Notes: generated by a model from the letters alone, not told the origin. Positions 45,891-57,843 are shown, counted from the stretch's first letter. The stretch: 64,000 nt of DNA from Anomaloglossus baeobatrachus (GCF_048569485.1 NC_134356.1:93873604-93937603), one strand, 5' to 3'. Numbers and translations are program-made.

Positions 45891-47860
45891 AGAGCCGCAG
45901 AATTCTGGCGGAAAAACGGACCTTGTGAGAGAAGGTCTGGACGGTCCGGAAGATGCCACGGCACCTCTACGGACAGAAGGAGCAGGTCTGGGTACCAAGC
46001 TCGCCTGGGCCAGTCCGGAGCAATGAGAATGACTCGACGGCCCTCCAGTCTGATCTTGCACAGAACTCTGGGCAAGAGCGCTAGAGGGGGAAACACGTAG
46101 GGCAGACGAAACTGGGACCAGTCTTGAACCAGAGCGTCCGCGGCGAAGGCCTGAGGATCGTGGGAGCGAGCCACGTAAACCGGAACCTTGTTGTTGTGAC
46201 GGGATGCCATTAGGTCCACGTCCGGAGTGCCCCACTTGCGGCAGATTGACTGAAACACTGCCGGATGCAGGGACCACTCGCCACTGTCCACGGATTGGCG
46301 GCTGAGATAATCTGCCTCCCAGTTTTCCACGCCTGGGATGTGGACTGCGGATATGGTGGACTTTGAGTCCTCCGCCCATTGAAGGATGCGTTGTACCTCC
46401 AACATTGCCAGGCGGCTGCGTGTCCCGCCTTGGTGATTGATGTAGGCAACTGCTGTCGCGGTGTCTGACTGGACTCGGATGTGCTTGCCCGCCAACAGGT
46501 GGTGAAAGGCTAGGAGAGCTAGAAGCACAGCTCTGGTTTCTAGCACATTGATCGAGAGGACTGACTCGGACGGAGTCCAAGTGCCCTGCGCTCGGTGGTG
46601 GAGATATACCGCTGCCCAGCCGGACAGACTGGCATCCGTGGTGAGAATCACCAAGGACGGGGTCAGGAAGGAGCGCCCCTGAGACAGAGAGAGGGGCCGA
46701 AGCCACCACTGAAGAGAGCTCCTGGTCTGTGGCGACAGAGCCACTAACCTGTGCAAGGAGGAAGGCCGCTTGTCCCAACAGCAGAGAATGTCCAGCTGCA
46801 GTGAACGCAGATGGAACTGGGCAAAGGGAACCGCCTCCATTGACGCCACCATCCGACCCAGCACCTGCATCAGGTGCCTGATGGAATAACGACGGGGCCT
46901 CAGCAGAGCGCGGACCGCCAGTTGGAGGGACTGCTGTTTGACTGAGGGCAACTTCACAAGTGCCGGCAGAGTCTCGAACTGCATCCCTAGGTACGTGAGA
47001 CTCTGGGTCGGAGTCAAAGTGGATTTGGGAAGATTGACAATCCACCCGAATTGGGCTAGAGTGGCAAGAGTGAGCGAGACACTCCGCTGACAGTCTGCGC
47101 TGGATGAAGCCTTGACTAGAAGGTCGTCCAGGTAAGGAATCACTGCCAACCCCTGTAGGTGCAGAACCGCAACCACCGCTGCCATGACCTTGGTGAGGGG
47201 CCGTGGCTAACCCGAAGGGGACAGCCACGAATTGGAAATGTTCCTCTCCGATTGCAAAACGTAGCCAACGCTGGTGAGAAACTGCAATTGGCACATGCAG
47301 ATAGGCATCTCTGATGTTGATGGATGCCAGGAAATCCCCTTGGGTCATTGATGCAATGACTGACCGCAGAGACTCCATGCGAAAATGCCACACCTGAACA
47401 TGCTTGTTGAGAAGCTTGAGATCCAGGATGGGCCGGAAGGAACCGTCCTTATTGGGGACTAGGAAGAGATTTGAGTAGAAACCTCTGAACCGTTCCCGGG
47501 CGGGAACCGGTACAATTACTCCGTTGGCCTGCAGGGATGCCACGGCCTGAGAGAAGGCGGCGGCCTTGGAGCAGGGGGGAGTTGACAGAAAAAATCTGTT
47601 TGGCGGGCTGGAAGAGAATTCTATCCTGTAGCCGTGGGAGATTATATCCCGCACCCACTGATCGGAGACGTGTTGAAACCACACGTCGCCAAAGTGGGAG
47701 AGCCTGCCACCGACTAAGGACGTTGCTGGCGCGGACAGATAGTCAAGAGGAGGCTGCCTTAGTGGCAGCAGCACCTGCGGTCTTCTGTGGACGCGCTTTT
47801 GTGCGCCAGCTGGATTTTTGGTCCTTGGCAGTGTTAGTGGACGAGGCCGAGGGCTTAGAG
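45854..47860 (-). pseudogene. DIRS copy 5 RT-RNase H region
   Basis: RT motifs with YLDD and RNase H motifs TDASLSGWAAVY and DTATAVAYINHQGG. Fossil, broken. Confidence 0.87.
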
Positions 47861-49180
47861 GACGACCAGTTGGAGGAACGAAAGGAATGAAACCTCGACT
47901 GATTCCTACCCTGGACAGGTTTCCTGGTTTTGGTTTGTGGCATGGAAGTACTCTTCCCGCAAGAAGCTTCCTTAATAAATTCATCCAGCTGTTCACCGAA
48001 CAGCCGGGACCCAGCAAAAGGGAGCCCCGCAAGGTACTTCTTAGAAGAAGCATCTGCCTTCCACTCTCGAAGCCACAAGGTCCTGCGGATAGCGAGGGAA
48101 TTAGCCGAAGCCACTGCAGTGCGGTGAGAAGCCTCCAGTATGGCAGACATGGCATAGGATGAAAAAGCCGAAGCTTGGGAAGTTAAGGCAACCATCTCAG
48201 GCATAGATTCCTTAGTGAGGGAATGCATCTCCTCCAGAGAAGCAGAGATGGCTTTGAGAGCCCACACTGCTGCAAAAGTCGGGGAGAACGAGGCCCCTGC
48301 CGCCTCATACAGATTTGGCCAGAAGGTCAACCTGGCGGTCTGTGGAATCCTTAAGCGAGGTGCCATCAGCCACTGATACAACGGTCCGGGCTGAGAGTCT
48401 AGACACCGGGGGGTCTACCTTTGGTGAATGAGCCCACTCCTTGACCACCTCAGGTGGAAAGGGAAAACTGTCATCAGAACCACGCTTTGGGAAGAGTTTG
48501 TCAGGGCAGGCCCTGGGCTTGGTCACAGCGGCCTGAAAAATGGAGTGGTTAAAGAACACACTCTTCGTCCTCTTAGGCGAGGTAAACTGGTGCTTTTCTG
48601 CCAGAGAGTGTTGTTCCTCTGATACTGGCGGATTGAGATCCAGTACAGAATTAATGGACGCAATCAAATCACTAACATCCGAGTCACTGTCGGACAGACC
48701 AATGGGACAAATGGAGGTAGTCTCCGAGCCCCCAGTAAAGGCATCCTCCTCATCCTGCGAGTCAGCTTCTGAGACCGAGCCGCGGGACGAAAGAGAGGGG
48801 GCCCTGCGTCTCTTATTAGAAGGACAGGGCCTGGGACCAGATGATGAATCCTCTGGGAGCTCCGGTCCTGAGCGAGACCTAGCAGCAGAGGCACCCTGCG
48901 ACGGGGGCTGATGCATGCTCAGCAGAGTCCTGGACAGATGTCCCATGGAGTCAGCAAAAGACTGGGAGATAGACCTGGTTAAGGATTCTACCCAAGCCGG
49001 GGGTTCAGCCACAGGAGCCGGAGCAGCCCGAGAGACCCCTGGGGGTGCGATTTCAGGCTGAGGCATCGTCAGGTTAGATCAGGCATCACAATGCGGATAG
49101 GTGCTCGGTTCCGGCAGCAGGAGCTTACATGCAGTGCATACTGAAAACAGCTTTGGAGCCTTGCTCCTCGTGTGAGACAT
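47743..49180 (-). pseudogene. DIRS copy 5 gag-like region
   Basis: Starts at 49180, with the CxxC..HCxxC motif near the N-terminus and a C-terminal basic part overlapping the RT frame. Fossil. Confidence 0.7.
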
Positions 49181-50329
49181 GCTGCTGGAGTGAGGGCTCT
49201 GCCAGAATGACCCCCAGAGAGTATATACAGAAGGTCCACAACCAGAGGTTGTGGCTTACCAGACCGCTGGAGCAGTTTGTGTGCCCTCCAGATCCCGAAG
49301 CCCGGACTCCCAAGCACCTCAGCAGGGATGCTGCAGACCAGTGGTGATCACAGGGAAAAACGCTGAGAAAATGGCCACCGGAGTGAAGAGAGGGGGCGGG
49401 ACTCACTGAGAGCGGGATCTGGAGGGCCAAAGAGATTCACAGGGGAGGAGACATCTACTCAGTGAGGAGTGTCTGTCCCCTTTGTAGAACGGCCGCTGGG
49501 CGGAGCTGCGCTGTCCCTCTGCATGAATGACATGCGAGGGTAGTGAAACCGAAAGTAGGCCTCCGGCGAAGCCGGGGCCTAAATTTGAGCGGTGCGGCCG
49601 GCGCGCAGGCACCATTGGCGCGGTCCTCAGGCGACAGCCAGAGAACCCGCCGGAAATGTCATAAAAATCACTCAGCACACTCTCCCACAACAATAAAGTA
49701 CAAGGGACCCCCATATATAAACGTCTCAGGTACTTAGCTTGCTGAGACGCAGGGTAGCCAGTCCCTGGGGATGAGTGCTCCGGTCCAGCAGGATCCTGAA
49801 GGGCTGCGGATGGAGACCGGTCTCATGCCAAGCATGGAGAACCGTGCTGGCTCCCACTTCAAGCCAGAGCCCCGGAGAGATGGTGAAGGAGCACGGCATG
49901 CAAGGCTCCAGCCTGGGAATCAACCTTAACAGCACCGCCGACACAGTGGGGTGAGAAGGGACATGCCGGGGGTCCAGGCTTGAACCCGCTTTTCTTCAAA
50001 CTCTTTCCAAAAAATGAAAAAAAGAGAATTTTGTTACTTACCGTAAATTCTTTTTCTTATAGTTCTGACATGGGAGACCCAGACCATGGGTGTATAGCTT
50101 CTGCCTCCGGAGGACACACAAAGTACTACACTAAAAGTGTAGCTCCTCCCTCCGAGCATATACACCCCCTGGATGACAAATCTAACCAGTTTAGTGCAAA
50201 AGCTGAAGGAGGACATCCACCCATAAGTAGAGATATAGTAAAACCCGGAATAACCGGAACCTCTGTCTACAACAACAGCCGGTGAAAACACACGGAACAA
50301 GAAACTGCCAACAGGCAACAGGGAGGGTG

Positions 50330-50428
50330 CTGGGTCTCCCATGTCGGAACTATAAGAAAAAGAATTTACGGTAAGTAACAAAATTCTCTTTTTCTTCATC
50401 GTTCCTATGGGAGACCCAGACCATGGGA
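50330..50428. repeat. Internal complementary region of DIRS copy 6
   Basis: gaatttacggtaagtaac joined to cttcatcgttcctatgggag, inverse complements of the element ends. Confidence 0.85.
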
Positions 50429-50489
50429 CGTCTCAAAGCAGTCCATGGGTGGGAAATAAACAGAACTGAGAAGTAGGCAAAACCTAACT

Positions 50490-51560
50490 TCACAAATGGG
50501 CGACAGCCGTCCGAAGGATGCGTCTGCCCAAGCTCGCATCTGCCGAAGTATGAGCATGCACTTGGTAGTGCTTCGAAAAGGCGTGCAGACTAGACCAAGT
50601 GGCAGCCTGACAAACCTGCTGAGCCGTAGTCTGGTGCCTGAAAGCCCAGGAGGCACCGACAGCTCTGGTCGAATGCGCCTTAATCCCTGGCGGTGGGAGC
50701 ACCTGAGAACATTGGTAGGCATCAGATTTGGCCGACCTAATCCAACGAGCTAAGGTCGGTTTAGAAGCCGAGAGACCCTTGCGCTGACCCGTGGTTAGCA
50801 CAAAAAGAGAGGTGCACCGCTTAAGAGCGGCGGTGCGTGACACATAGATCCGGAGCGCCCGCACCAAATCCAAAGTATGCAACGCTTTCTCAAAGCGATG
50901 CACAGGGGCCGGACAAAGGGAAGGCAATGAAATGTCCTGGTTAAGGTGGAAAGGAGACACCACCTTAGGGAGAAAGCCCGGAGTCGGACGGAAAACCACC
51001 TTGTCTTGGTGAAAAAACCAAAAAGAGTGACTCCGAAGAGAGCACAGTCAAATCAGAGACTCTCCTGAGAGAAGTTATGGCCACCAGAAAGACCACCTTC
51101 TGTGAAAGACAAAACAACGAAACCTCCCTAAGAGGCTCAAAGGGGGGTTTCCGTAAGGCCGTGAGGACCAGATTAAGGTCCCAGGGATCCAGAGGCCGCC
51201 GGTAAGGCGGAACGATGTGAGATACGCCCTGCATGAAGGTGCGCACCTGGGCCAGTCGGGCGATACGCCGCTGAAATAACATTGATAGAGCCGAGACCTG
51301 TCCCTTGAGGAATTGAGGGACAGTCCTAGCTGCAGACCGGACTGTAGAAAGGACAGGATGGATGGCAAGGAAAACGGCCAAGGAGCATGGCCGGAAGAGC
51401 GACACCAGGACAGGAAAATTCTCCAAGTCCTGTGGTAAATCCTGGCCGAGGAAGACTTCCGAGCCCGAGTCATAGTGGAGATGACCTCGGAAGGAATGCC
51501 TGAAGCCGTAAGGATCAAAGGCTCAAGAGCCACGCCATCAATCTGAGAGCCGCAGAATTC
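50490..51560 (-). pseudogene. DIRS copy 6 tyrosine recombinase region
   Basis: Remnants include SLRRVSDLTVL, HSTRAVGASWAF and FSKHYQVHAHTS. Fossil, broken. Confidence 0.85.
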
Positions 51561-53400
51561 TGGCGGAAAACGGACCCTGTGAGAGAAGGTCTGGGCGGTC
51601 CGGGAGATGCCACGGCACCTCTACGGACAGACGGAGCAGGTTTGGGAACCAAGCTCGCCTGGGCCAGTCTGGGGCGATGAGTACGACCCGACGGCCCTCC
51701 ATTCTGATCTTGCGCAGGACTCTGGGCAAGAGAGCTAGTGGGGGAAACACGTAGGCCAGACGGAACTGGGACCAATCCTGAACCAGCACGTCCGCCGCCA
51801 AGGCCTGAGGATTGTGGGAGCGAGCCACGTAAACCGGGACCTTGTTGTTGTGCCGGGATGCCATTAGATCCACTTCCGGCGTGCCCCACCTGCGGCAGAT
51901 TGACCGGAACACTGCCGGATGCAGGGCCCACTCGCCGCTGTCCACGGTTTGACGGCTGAGATAATCTGCCTCCCAGTTTTCTACGCCTGGGTGCGGATAT
52001 GGTGGACTTGGAGTCTTCCGTCCACTGATGCGTTGAATTTTCAACAGGGCTAGGCGCTGCGGGTCCCGCCCTGGTGATTGATGTAGGCAACTGCTGTCGC
52101 GTTGTCTGACTGGACTCGAATGTGCGTGCCCGCCGACAGGTGGTGAAAAGCTACGAGAGCTAGGAGCACAGCTCTGATTTCCAGCACATTGATCGAGAGG
52201 GCTGATTCGGACGGAGTCCAAGTGCCCTGTGCTCGGTGGTGGAGAAACACTGCTCCCCAGCCGGATAGACTGGCATCCGTGGTGAGAATCACCCATGACG
52301 GGGTCAGAAAAGAGCGTCCCTGGGACAGAGAGAGGAGCCGAAGCCACCACTAAAGAGAGCTCCTGGTCTGTGGCGACAGAGCCACCAGCCTGTGCAAGGA
52401 AGAGGTCCGCTTGTCCCAACAGCGGAGAATGTCCAGCTGCAGGGGACGCAGATGGAACTGGCAAAGGGAACCGCTTCCATTGACGCCACCATCTGACTCA
52501 GCACCTGCATGAGGTGTCTGATGGAATGACGGCGGAGCCTCAGCAGAGAGCGAACCGCCAGATGAAGGGACTGCTGTTTGACTAAGGGCAGCTTCACAAG
52601 TGCCAGCAAAGTCTTGAATTGCATCCCTAGGTACGTAAGTTCCTGGGTCGGGGTCAGAGTGGACTTGCAAGCGTGGCGAGAGTGAGCGAGACACTCCGCT
52701 GACAGTCTGCACTGGATGAAGCCTTGACTAGAAGGTCATCCAGGTAAGGAATCACCGCCAACCCCTGGAGGTGCAGAACCGCAACCACTGCTGCCATGAC
52801 CTTGGCGAATACACAAAGGGCCGTGGCTAACCCGAAGGGGAGAGCCACGAATTGGAAATGCTCCTCTCCGATTACAAAACGTAGCCAACGCTGGTGTGAA
52901 ACTGCGATTGGCACATGCAGATAGACATCTCTGATGTCAATGGATGCTGAGAAATCTCCTTGGGTCATTGACTGATCGCAGAGATTCCATGCAAAAATGC
53001 CGCACCTGAACATGCTTGTTGAGAAGCTTGAGATCCAGGTCGGAAGGCACCGTCCTCTTCGGGGACTAGGAAGAGATTTGAGTAGAAATCTCAGGACAGT
53101 TTCCAGTCGGGAACTGGTACAATTACTCCGCAGGCCTGCAAGAATGCCAGGACCTTCTGTTTGGCGGGCTGGATAGAATTCTATTCTGCAGCCGTGGGAG
53201 ATGGTAACCCACCCCCACTGATCGAAGACGTGTTGAAACCACACGTCGCCAAAGTGGGAGAGCCTGCCACCGACCAAGGACGTTGCTGGCGCGGCCAGAT
53301 AATCAAGAGGAGGCTGCCTTGGTGGCAGCAGCTCCTGCGGACTTCTGAGGACGCAGCTTCATGCGCCAGCTGGTTTACGGACCTTGGCTGAGTTAGTGGA
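51530..53400 (-). pseudogene. DIRS copy 6 RT-RNase H region
   Basis: Remnants include LPFGLATA, YLDD, TDASLSGWGAVF and NHQGGTRS. Fossil, many breaks. Confidence 0.83.
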
Positions 53401-54672
53401 CGAGGCCGAGGACTTAGAGGACGACCGGTTAGAGGAACGAAAGGAACGAAACCTCGACTGGTTCCTGCCCTGGACAGGTTTCCTGGGTTTGTGGCATGGA
53501 AGTACTCTTCCTGCCAAAAGCTTCCTTAATAATTTCATCCAGTTGTTCACCGAATAGACTGGTCCCAGCAAAAGGGAGCCCAGCAAGGTACTTCTTAGAA
53601 GAAGCATCTGCCTTCCACTCTAAGCCACAGGAGCCTGCGGATAGCGAGGGAAGTAGCCGAGGCCACTGCAGTGCGGTGGCAGTCTCCAGCATGGCAGACA
53701 TGGCATAGGATGAAAAGACTGAAGCCTGGAAGTTAAGGCAACCATTTCGGGCATAATGTCCCTGGTGAGGGAATGCATCTCCTCCAGAGAAGCAGAGATG
53801 GCTTTGAGAGCCCGCACTGCTGCAAAAGATGGGGAGAACGAGACCCCTGCCGCCTCATATATAGATTTGGCCAGAAGGTCAACCTGGCGGACAGTGGGAT
53901 CCTTAGAGAGGTGCCGTCAGCCACTGATACAACTATCCGGGCTGAAAGTCTAGACACCGGAGGGTCCAGCCTTGGTGAATGAGCCCACTCCTTGACCACC
54001 TCTGGTGGAAGGGGGAAACAGTCATCAGAACCATGCTTTGGGAGCGTCTGTCAGGACAGGCTCTGGGCTTGGTCACTGTGGGCTGAAAACTGGAGTGGTT
54101 AAGGAACACACTCCTTGTTCTCTTAAGGTAAACTGATGCCTTTCTGCCAGAGGGGGATGCTCCCCTGATACAGGCGGATTGAGGTCCAGTACAAATATAA
54201 ATGGACGCAATCAAATCATTAGCATCTGCGTCACCTTCGGACAGATCAATGGTACATGAAGTAACGTCCGAGCCCCTAGTAAAGACATCCTCCTCGTCCT
54301 GCGAGTCAGCTCGTGAATCAGAGCTGCGGGACGAGGAAGGACAGGGGACCCTGCGTCTCCATTTTAGGAGGACGGGGTCTGAGACCAGATGAAGAATCCT
54401 CTGTGAGCTTTGCTGAGCGAGCCGTAGCAGCAGAAGCGCCCTGAGAAGGGGGCTGATGCATGCTCAGCAGAGTCCGGGACAGCTGTCCCCTGGAGAGAGC
54501 GGATTCTACCGAAACCGGGGGTTCAGCCACCGGAGCCGGAGCAGCTGGAGGGACCACTGATGAGCTTCCAGGCTGAGGGACCACTGTGTTTCTGTGCTCG
54601 GTACAGGCAGTACGAGTCTACATGCAGTGCATATTAAGAACAGCCTTGCAGCCTTGCTCTGATGTGAGACAT
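53300..54672 (-). pseudogene. DIRS copy 6 gag-like region
   Basis: Diverged remnant by position and by similarity to copies 3 and 5. The start near 54672 corresponds to theirs. Fossil, many breaks. Confidence 0.65.
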
Positions 54673-55708
54673 GCTGCAGAAGTGGGGGCTCTGTCCAGAA
54701 TGACCCCCAGCAGAGTATATAAACAGAGTATATAAGCAGCTGCACAACCGGAGGTTGTGGCTTGCCAGATCGTTTAACATAGAGACATCTCTGTGCCCTC
54801 CAGATCCCCCAGCCCAGGCCCCCATTTGTCACAATGTGGTTATGCAGACATTGAGAACGCTGATAAAATGGCGCCGGAGCGAGGAGAGGGGGCGGGGCCT
54901 ACTCTGAGAGCGGGCAAATGAGGTATACAGGGGAGGGAATCTTTCCTCAGTGAGGAGTGTCCGTTCCCTGTGCTGAACAGCCGCTGGGCGGAGCCGCACT
55001 ATCCCTCTCCATGACTGACATGCAGGGGCAGTAAAAATGAAACTAGGCCTCAGGCGAAGCCGGGGCCTAGATTTAAACATGCGGCCAGCGTGCAGGCACC
55101 ATCGGCGCGGTTCTCCAGTGAAAACTGGAGAACCGGCCGGAAATGTTAACACAGTCATATAACACACTCTCCCCAATATATAAAGTACAAAGGACCCCTG
55201 GAAAGACCACTTTCTGTGGTAATAACGTCTCAGTACTTAGCTTGTGAGACGCAGGTGCCAGGTCCCTGGGGGGTGAGCGCTCCGTCCGGCAGGATCCTGA
55301 AAGGGCTGCTGATGGAGACCGGTCTCCTGCAAAGCAGTGAGAACCGTGATGGCTCCCACTTCAAGCCAGAGCCTCAGGGGATGGTGAAGGAGCGCGGCAT
55401 GTGAAGGCTCCAGCCTTGTAAAATCAACCTTAACCTAAAGCCGACACAGTGGGGTCAGAAGGGACATGCCGGGAGTCCAGACTGGACCTGCTTTTCTTCC
55501 AAATCTTTGAAATCAAAAATCAAAATTCAGAGAATGCATGTGTGTGTGTGACCTCCTGAACACAAATCATTGAACTGGTTAGATTTGTCATCCAGGGGGT
55601 GTATATGCTCGGAGGGAGGAGCTACACTTTTTAGTGTAGTACTTTGTGTGTCCTCCGGAGGCAGAAGCTATACACCCATGGTCTGGGTCTCCCATATGAA
55701 CGATAAAG

Positions 55709-56170
55709 AAAAATAAAAAAAAAAACAAAACCTAAAAAAGTTCAAATCGCCCCCCTTCCCCCCCATTGAAAATTAAAGGGTTAAAAAATACACATATTTG
55801 GTATCGCCGCGTTCAGAAATGCCCGATCAAAATATAAAATCAATTAATTTGATTGGTAAACGGCGTAGTGGCAAAAAAATTCCAAACGCCAAAATTACGT
55901 TTTTTGGTCGCCGCAAGTTTTACGCAAAATGCAACAACAGGCGATCAAAACGTGGCATCTGCGCAAAAATTAGACACGACAGCTCGAGACGCAAAAAATA
56001 AGCCATCACTGAGCCATAGATCCCAAAAAATAAGAACGCTACATGTTTCGGAAAATGGCGCAAAACGTGCGCCATTTTTATTGGACAAACTTATGAATTT
56101 TTTTAACCCCTTAGATACAAGTAAACCTATACATGTTTGGTGTCTACAAACTCGCACCGACCTCAGGCAT

Positions 56171-56225
<55 letters not shown>

Positions 56226-56508
56226 CAGTTTTACCATATAGTGAACACCATGAATAAAACATCCCAAAAACTATTGTGCCATCAGTTTTTTTGCAATTTT
56301 TCCGAATTTGGAATTTTTTTTTGCTGTTTTCCAGTACACCATATGGTAAAACTTATGGTTTCATTTAAAAGTACAACTTGTCCCGCAAAAAACAAGCCCT
56401 CATATGGCAAGATTGACGGAAAAATAAAAAAGTTACGGCTCTCGGAAGAAGGGGAGCAAAAAAACAAAAACGCAAAAACGGAAAGTGCCCCGGGGCTGAA
56501 GGGGTTAA
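55709..56508. mobile_element. piggyBac-like non-autonomous element, right part
   Basis: Continues the element begun at 43871, starting in an A-rich stretch and running through tttggtatcgccgcgttcag, a phrase of a common frog repeat. It ends gggctgaagg ggttaa with TTAA at 56505-56508. A CA microsatellite lies inside. Together with 43871-44362 it makes a parent of about 1.3 kb. Confidence 0.7.
56169..56225. repeat. (CA)n microsatellite
   Basis: Uninterrupted CA run of about 55 bp inside the right part of the piggyBac-like element. Confidence 0.95.
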
Positions 56509-56848
56509 ACTATGTTGTCTAGGGGAACCTTCATTTTTGTCCAGGGCATTGTTGTTTATTAAAATGTTTCTGTTGAACCACAAATCAATTGCAATCTAGA
56601 ATTTCCATTAGTTATATTTTATACATTTAAAATCAAAAATTACTTTTGCTAGTTTGAAATTATTTAAGTGACTACGGTGTTTTTTTCTTACTTTACCAAA
56701 AGGACATAAATTTTGTGGAAGTCTGTATTGTCATCCAAAATTACAACCGACCCACCAAAAAAAAAAACAAACCAAAAAAAAAACCTTCTACAGCTATATG
56801 AATGAATAAGAATATATAATCCTATAATAATAGACTTTGTATACTTAC
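56509..56848. other. Intron sequence, no recognised feature
   Basis: AT-rich, with A-runs at 56757-56782. Nothing recognised. Confidence 0.6.
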
Positions 56849-56959
56849 CCATATTTGCCAGCAGTCCAATCACTGCTTGCACATCTGCACCCGCATACAC
56901 ATCTGATAACGCTGAAACAACAGGAAGGCACATGGTGTGCACACGAATCCTTCGCTCAC
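56849..56959 (-). CDS. sec24a: SEC24A exon, beta-sandwich to helical domain
   Basis: 111 bp, phase 1 to 1, encoding GERRIRVHTMCLPVVSALSD, then VYAGADVQAVIGLLANM. The acceptor is ctccaacag and the donor ATGG|gtaagt. The motif ERRIRVHTxCLPVV is conserved in metazoan SEC24A/B. The next exon is 15.3 kb downstream, beyond DIRS copies 5 and 6. Confidence 0.96.
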
Positions 56960-57267
56960 CTGTTGGAGAGTACAGAAATATTGGGAATCTCATTGAAAGC
57001 CACAAAATAATATTAGAGAAAAATGTTAAAAAGACATTAAAATACTCTAGCATGAACAATGGCAAAGGATGAGGCCCTGGAATTGCCATATTTTGACTGG
57101 TGAAAATTAACAAAAAGCCCGTTATAACACTGCTAGCACAAATTAACCCATATACATATTAAAGAGGAATGTGCAGTCAGAAACAGCTTCCACTGTACAT
57201 GGCGATTTCCTGAAAGAATAGCCCCAGTGCAAGAGTAACCCAAGGTATTGTATTCTAGCATCTGAGG
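56960..57267. other. Intron sequence, no recognised feature
   Basis: No feature recognised upstream of the SEC24A exon at 56849-56959. Confidence 0.6.
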
Positions 57268-57843
57268 CCAGTTTCATGAGTCAGTGAAAAAACACAGACG
57301 TTTTTCACTGACGCATTCAAAACGCATATATCCCTCCGTGTGCTGTGATTCGTGGCACACGTGGGTTGTCCATGTGCTATCCGTGATTGCACATGGACGT
57401 ATACTCGCCTGTCCCCGCTCCTGAACTCTTCGGCTCTGCTGTGTTTCCGTCCCCGCTGCAGCTACTTCAAGGTCGCGGTGTCGTATGTAACTGAATATGC
57501 ATGAGAATAATGAGCCGGCTCAGAAGCAGCAGCCAGCAGGGGCCGTAGACAGCATTACTGGAGAAGCGGAGTTAAACATACTTTTTATTTTCAAGGTCCG
57601 TGTTTTTATGGTACGCGTTTCACGAATCACACCACTGTGTGGTCCATGGGACATCAGTGATGCAAGAAAAAAAAACGAACATGTCTCCGTGCAGAGTACA
57701 CGGACACGCGTGTACGCCGCACGGAGACACTGTTAGTGAAAAAAATCACTGATGAGGGCACAGAACCGTTGATTGGGTTTGCGTATGTCCGTATAAAAAC
57801 TGTTACATACGTACCAGAATCACTGACGTGTGAAATAGGCCTA
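57268..57843. mobile_element. MITE with 20-bp imperfect terminal inverted repeats
   Basis: ggccagtttcatgagtcagt at the left and, inverted, ggcctatttcacacgtcagt at the right. Related inner phrases (cacggacacgcgtgtacg, ccgtgtgctgtgattcg) are partly palindromic. No protein is encoded. Superfamily is uncertain (hAT-like). Confidence 0.6.

Larger units (their letters stand above)
44363..50020 (-). mobile_element. DIRS retrotransposon copy 5 (subfamily B), abutting copy 6
   Basis: Minus-strand element with a left terminal repeat (about 44402-44545), an internal complementary region (about 44677-44770), and recombinase, RT-RNase H and gag-like regions. Very similar to copy 3. Its right terminal repeat is absent: the sequence passes straight into the left end of copy 6. 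Broken, about three to five breaks. Confidence 0.9.
50021..55708 (-). mobile_element. DIRS retrotransposon copy 6 (subfamily B, divergent), heavily decayed
   Basis: 5.7-kb minus-strand element with terminal repeats at about 50063-50200 and 55560-55700, an internal complementary region at 50330-50428, and remnants of recombinase, RT-RNase H and gag-like regions. More than a dozen breaks. The two terminal repeats nevertheless match almost perfectly and share private variants (tccgagcatatacac, gatgacaaatctaacc). This suggests a recent move by an already damaged copy. Confidence 0.9.
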
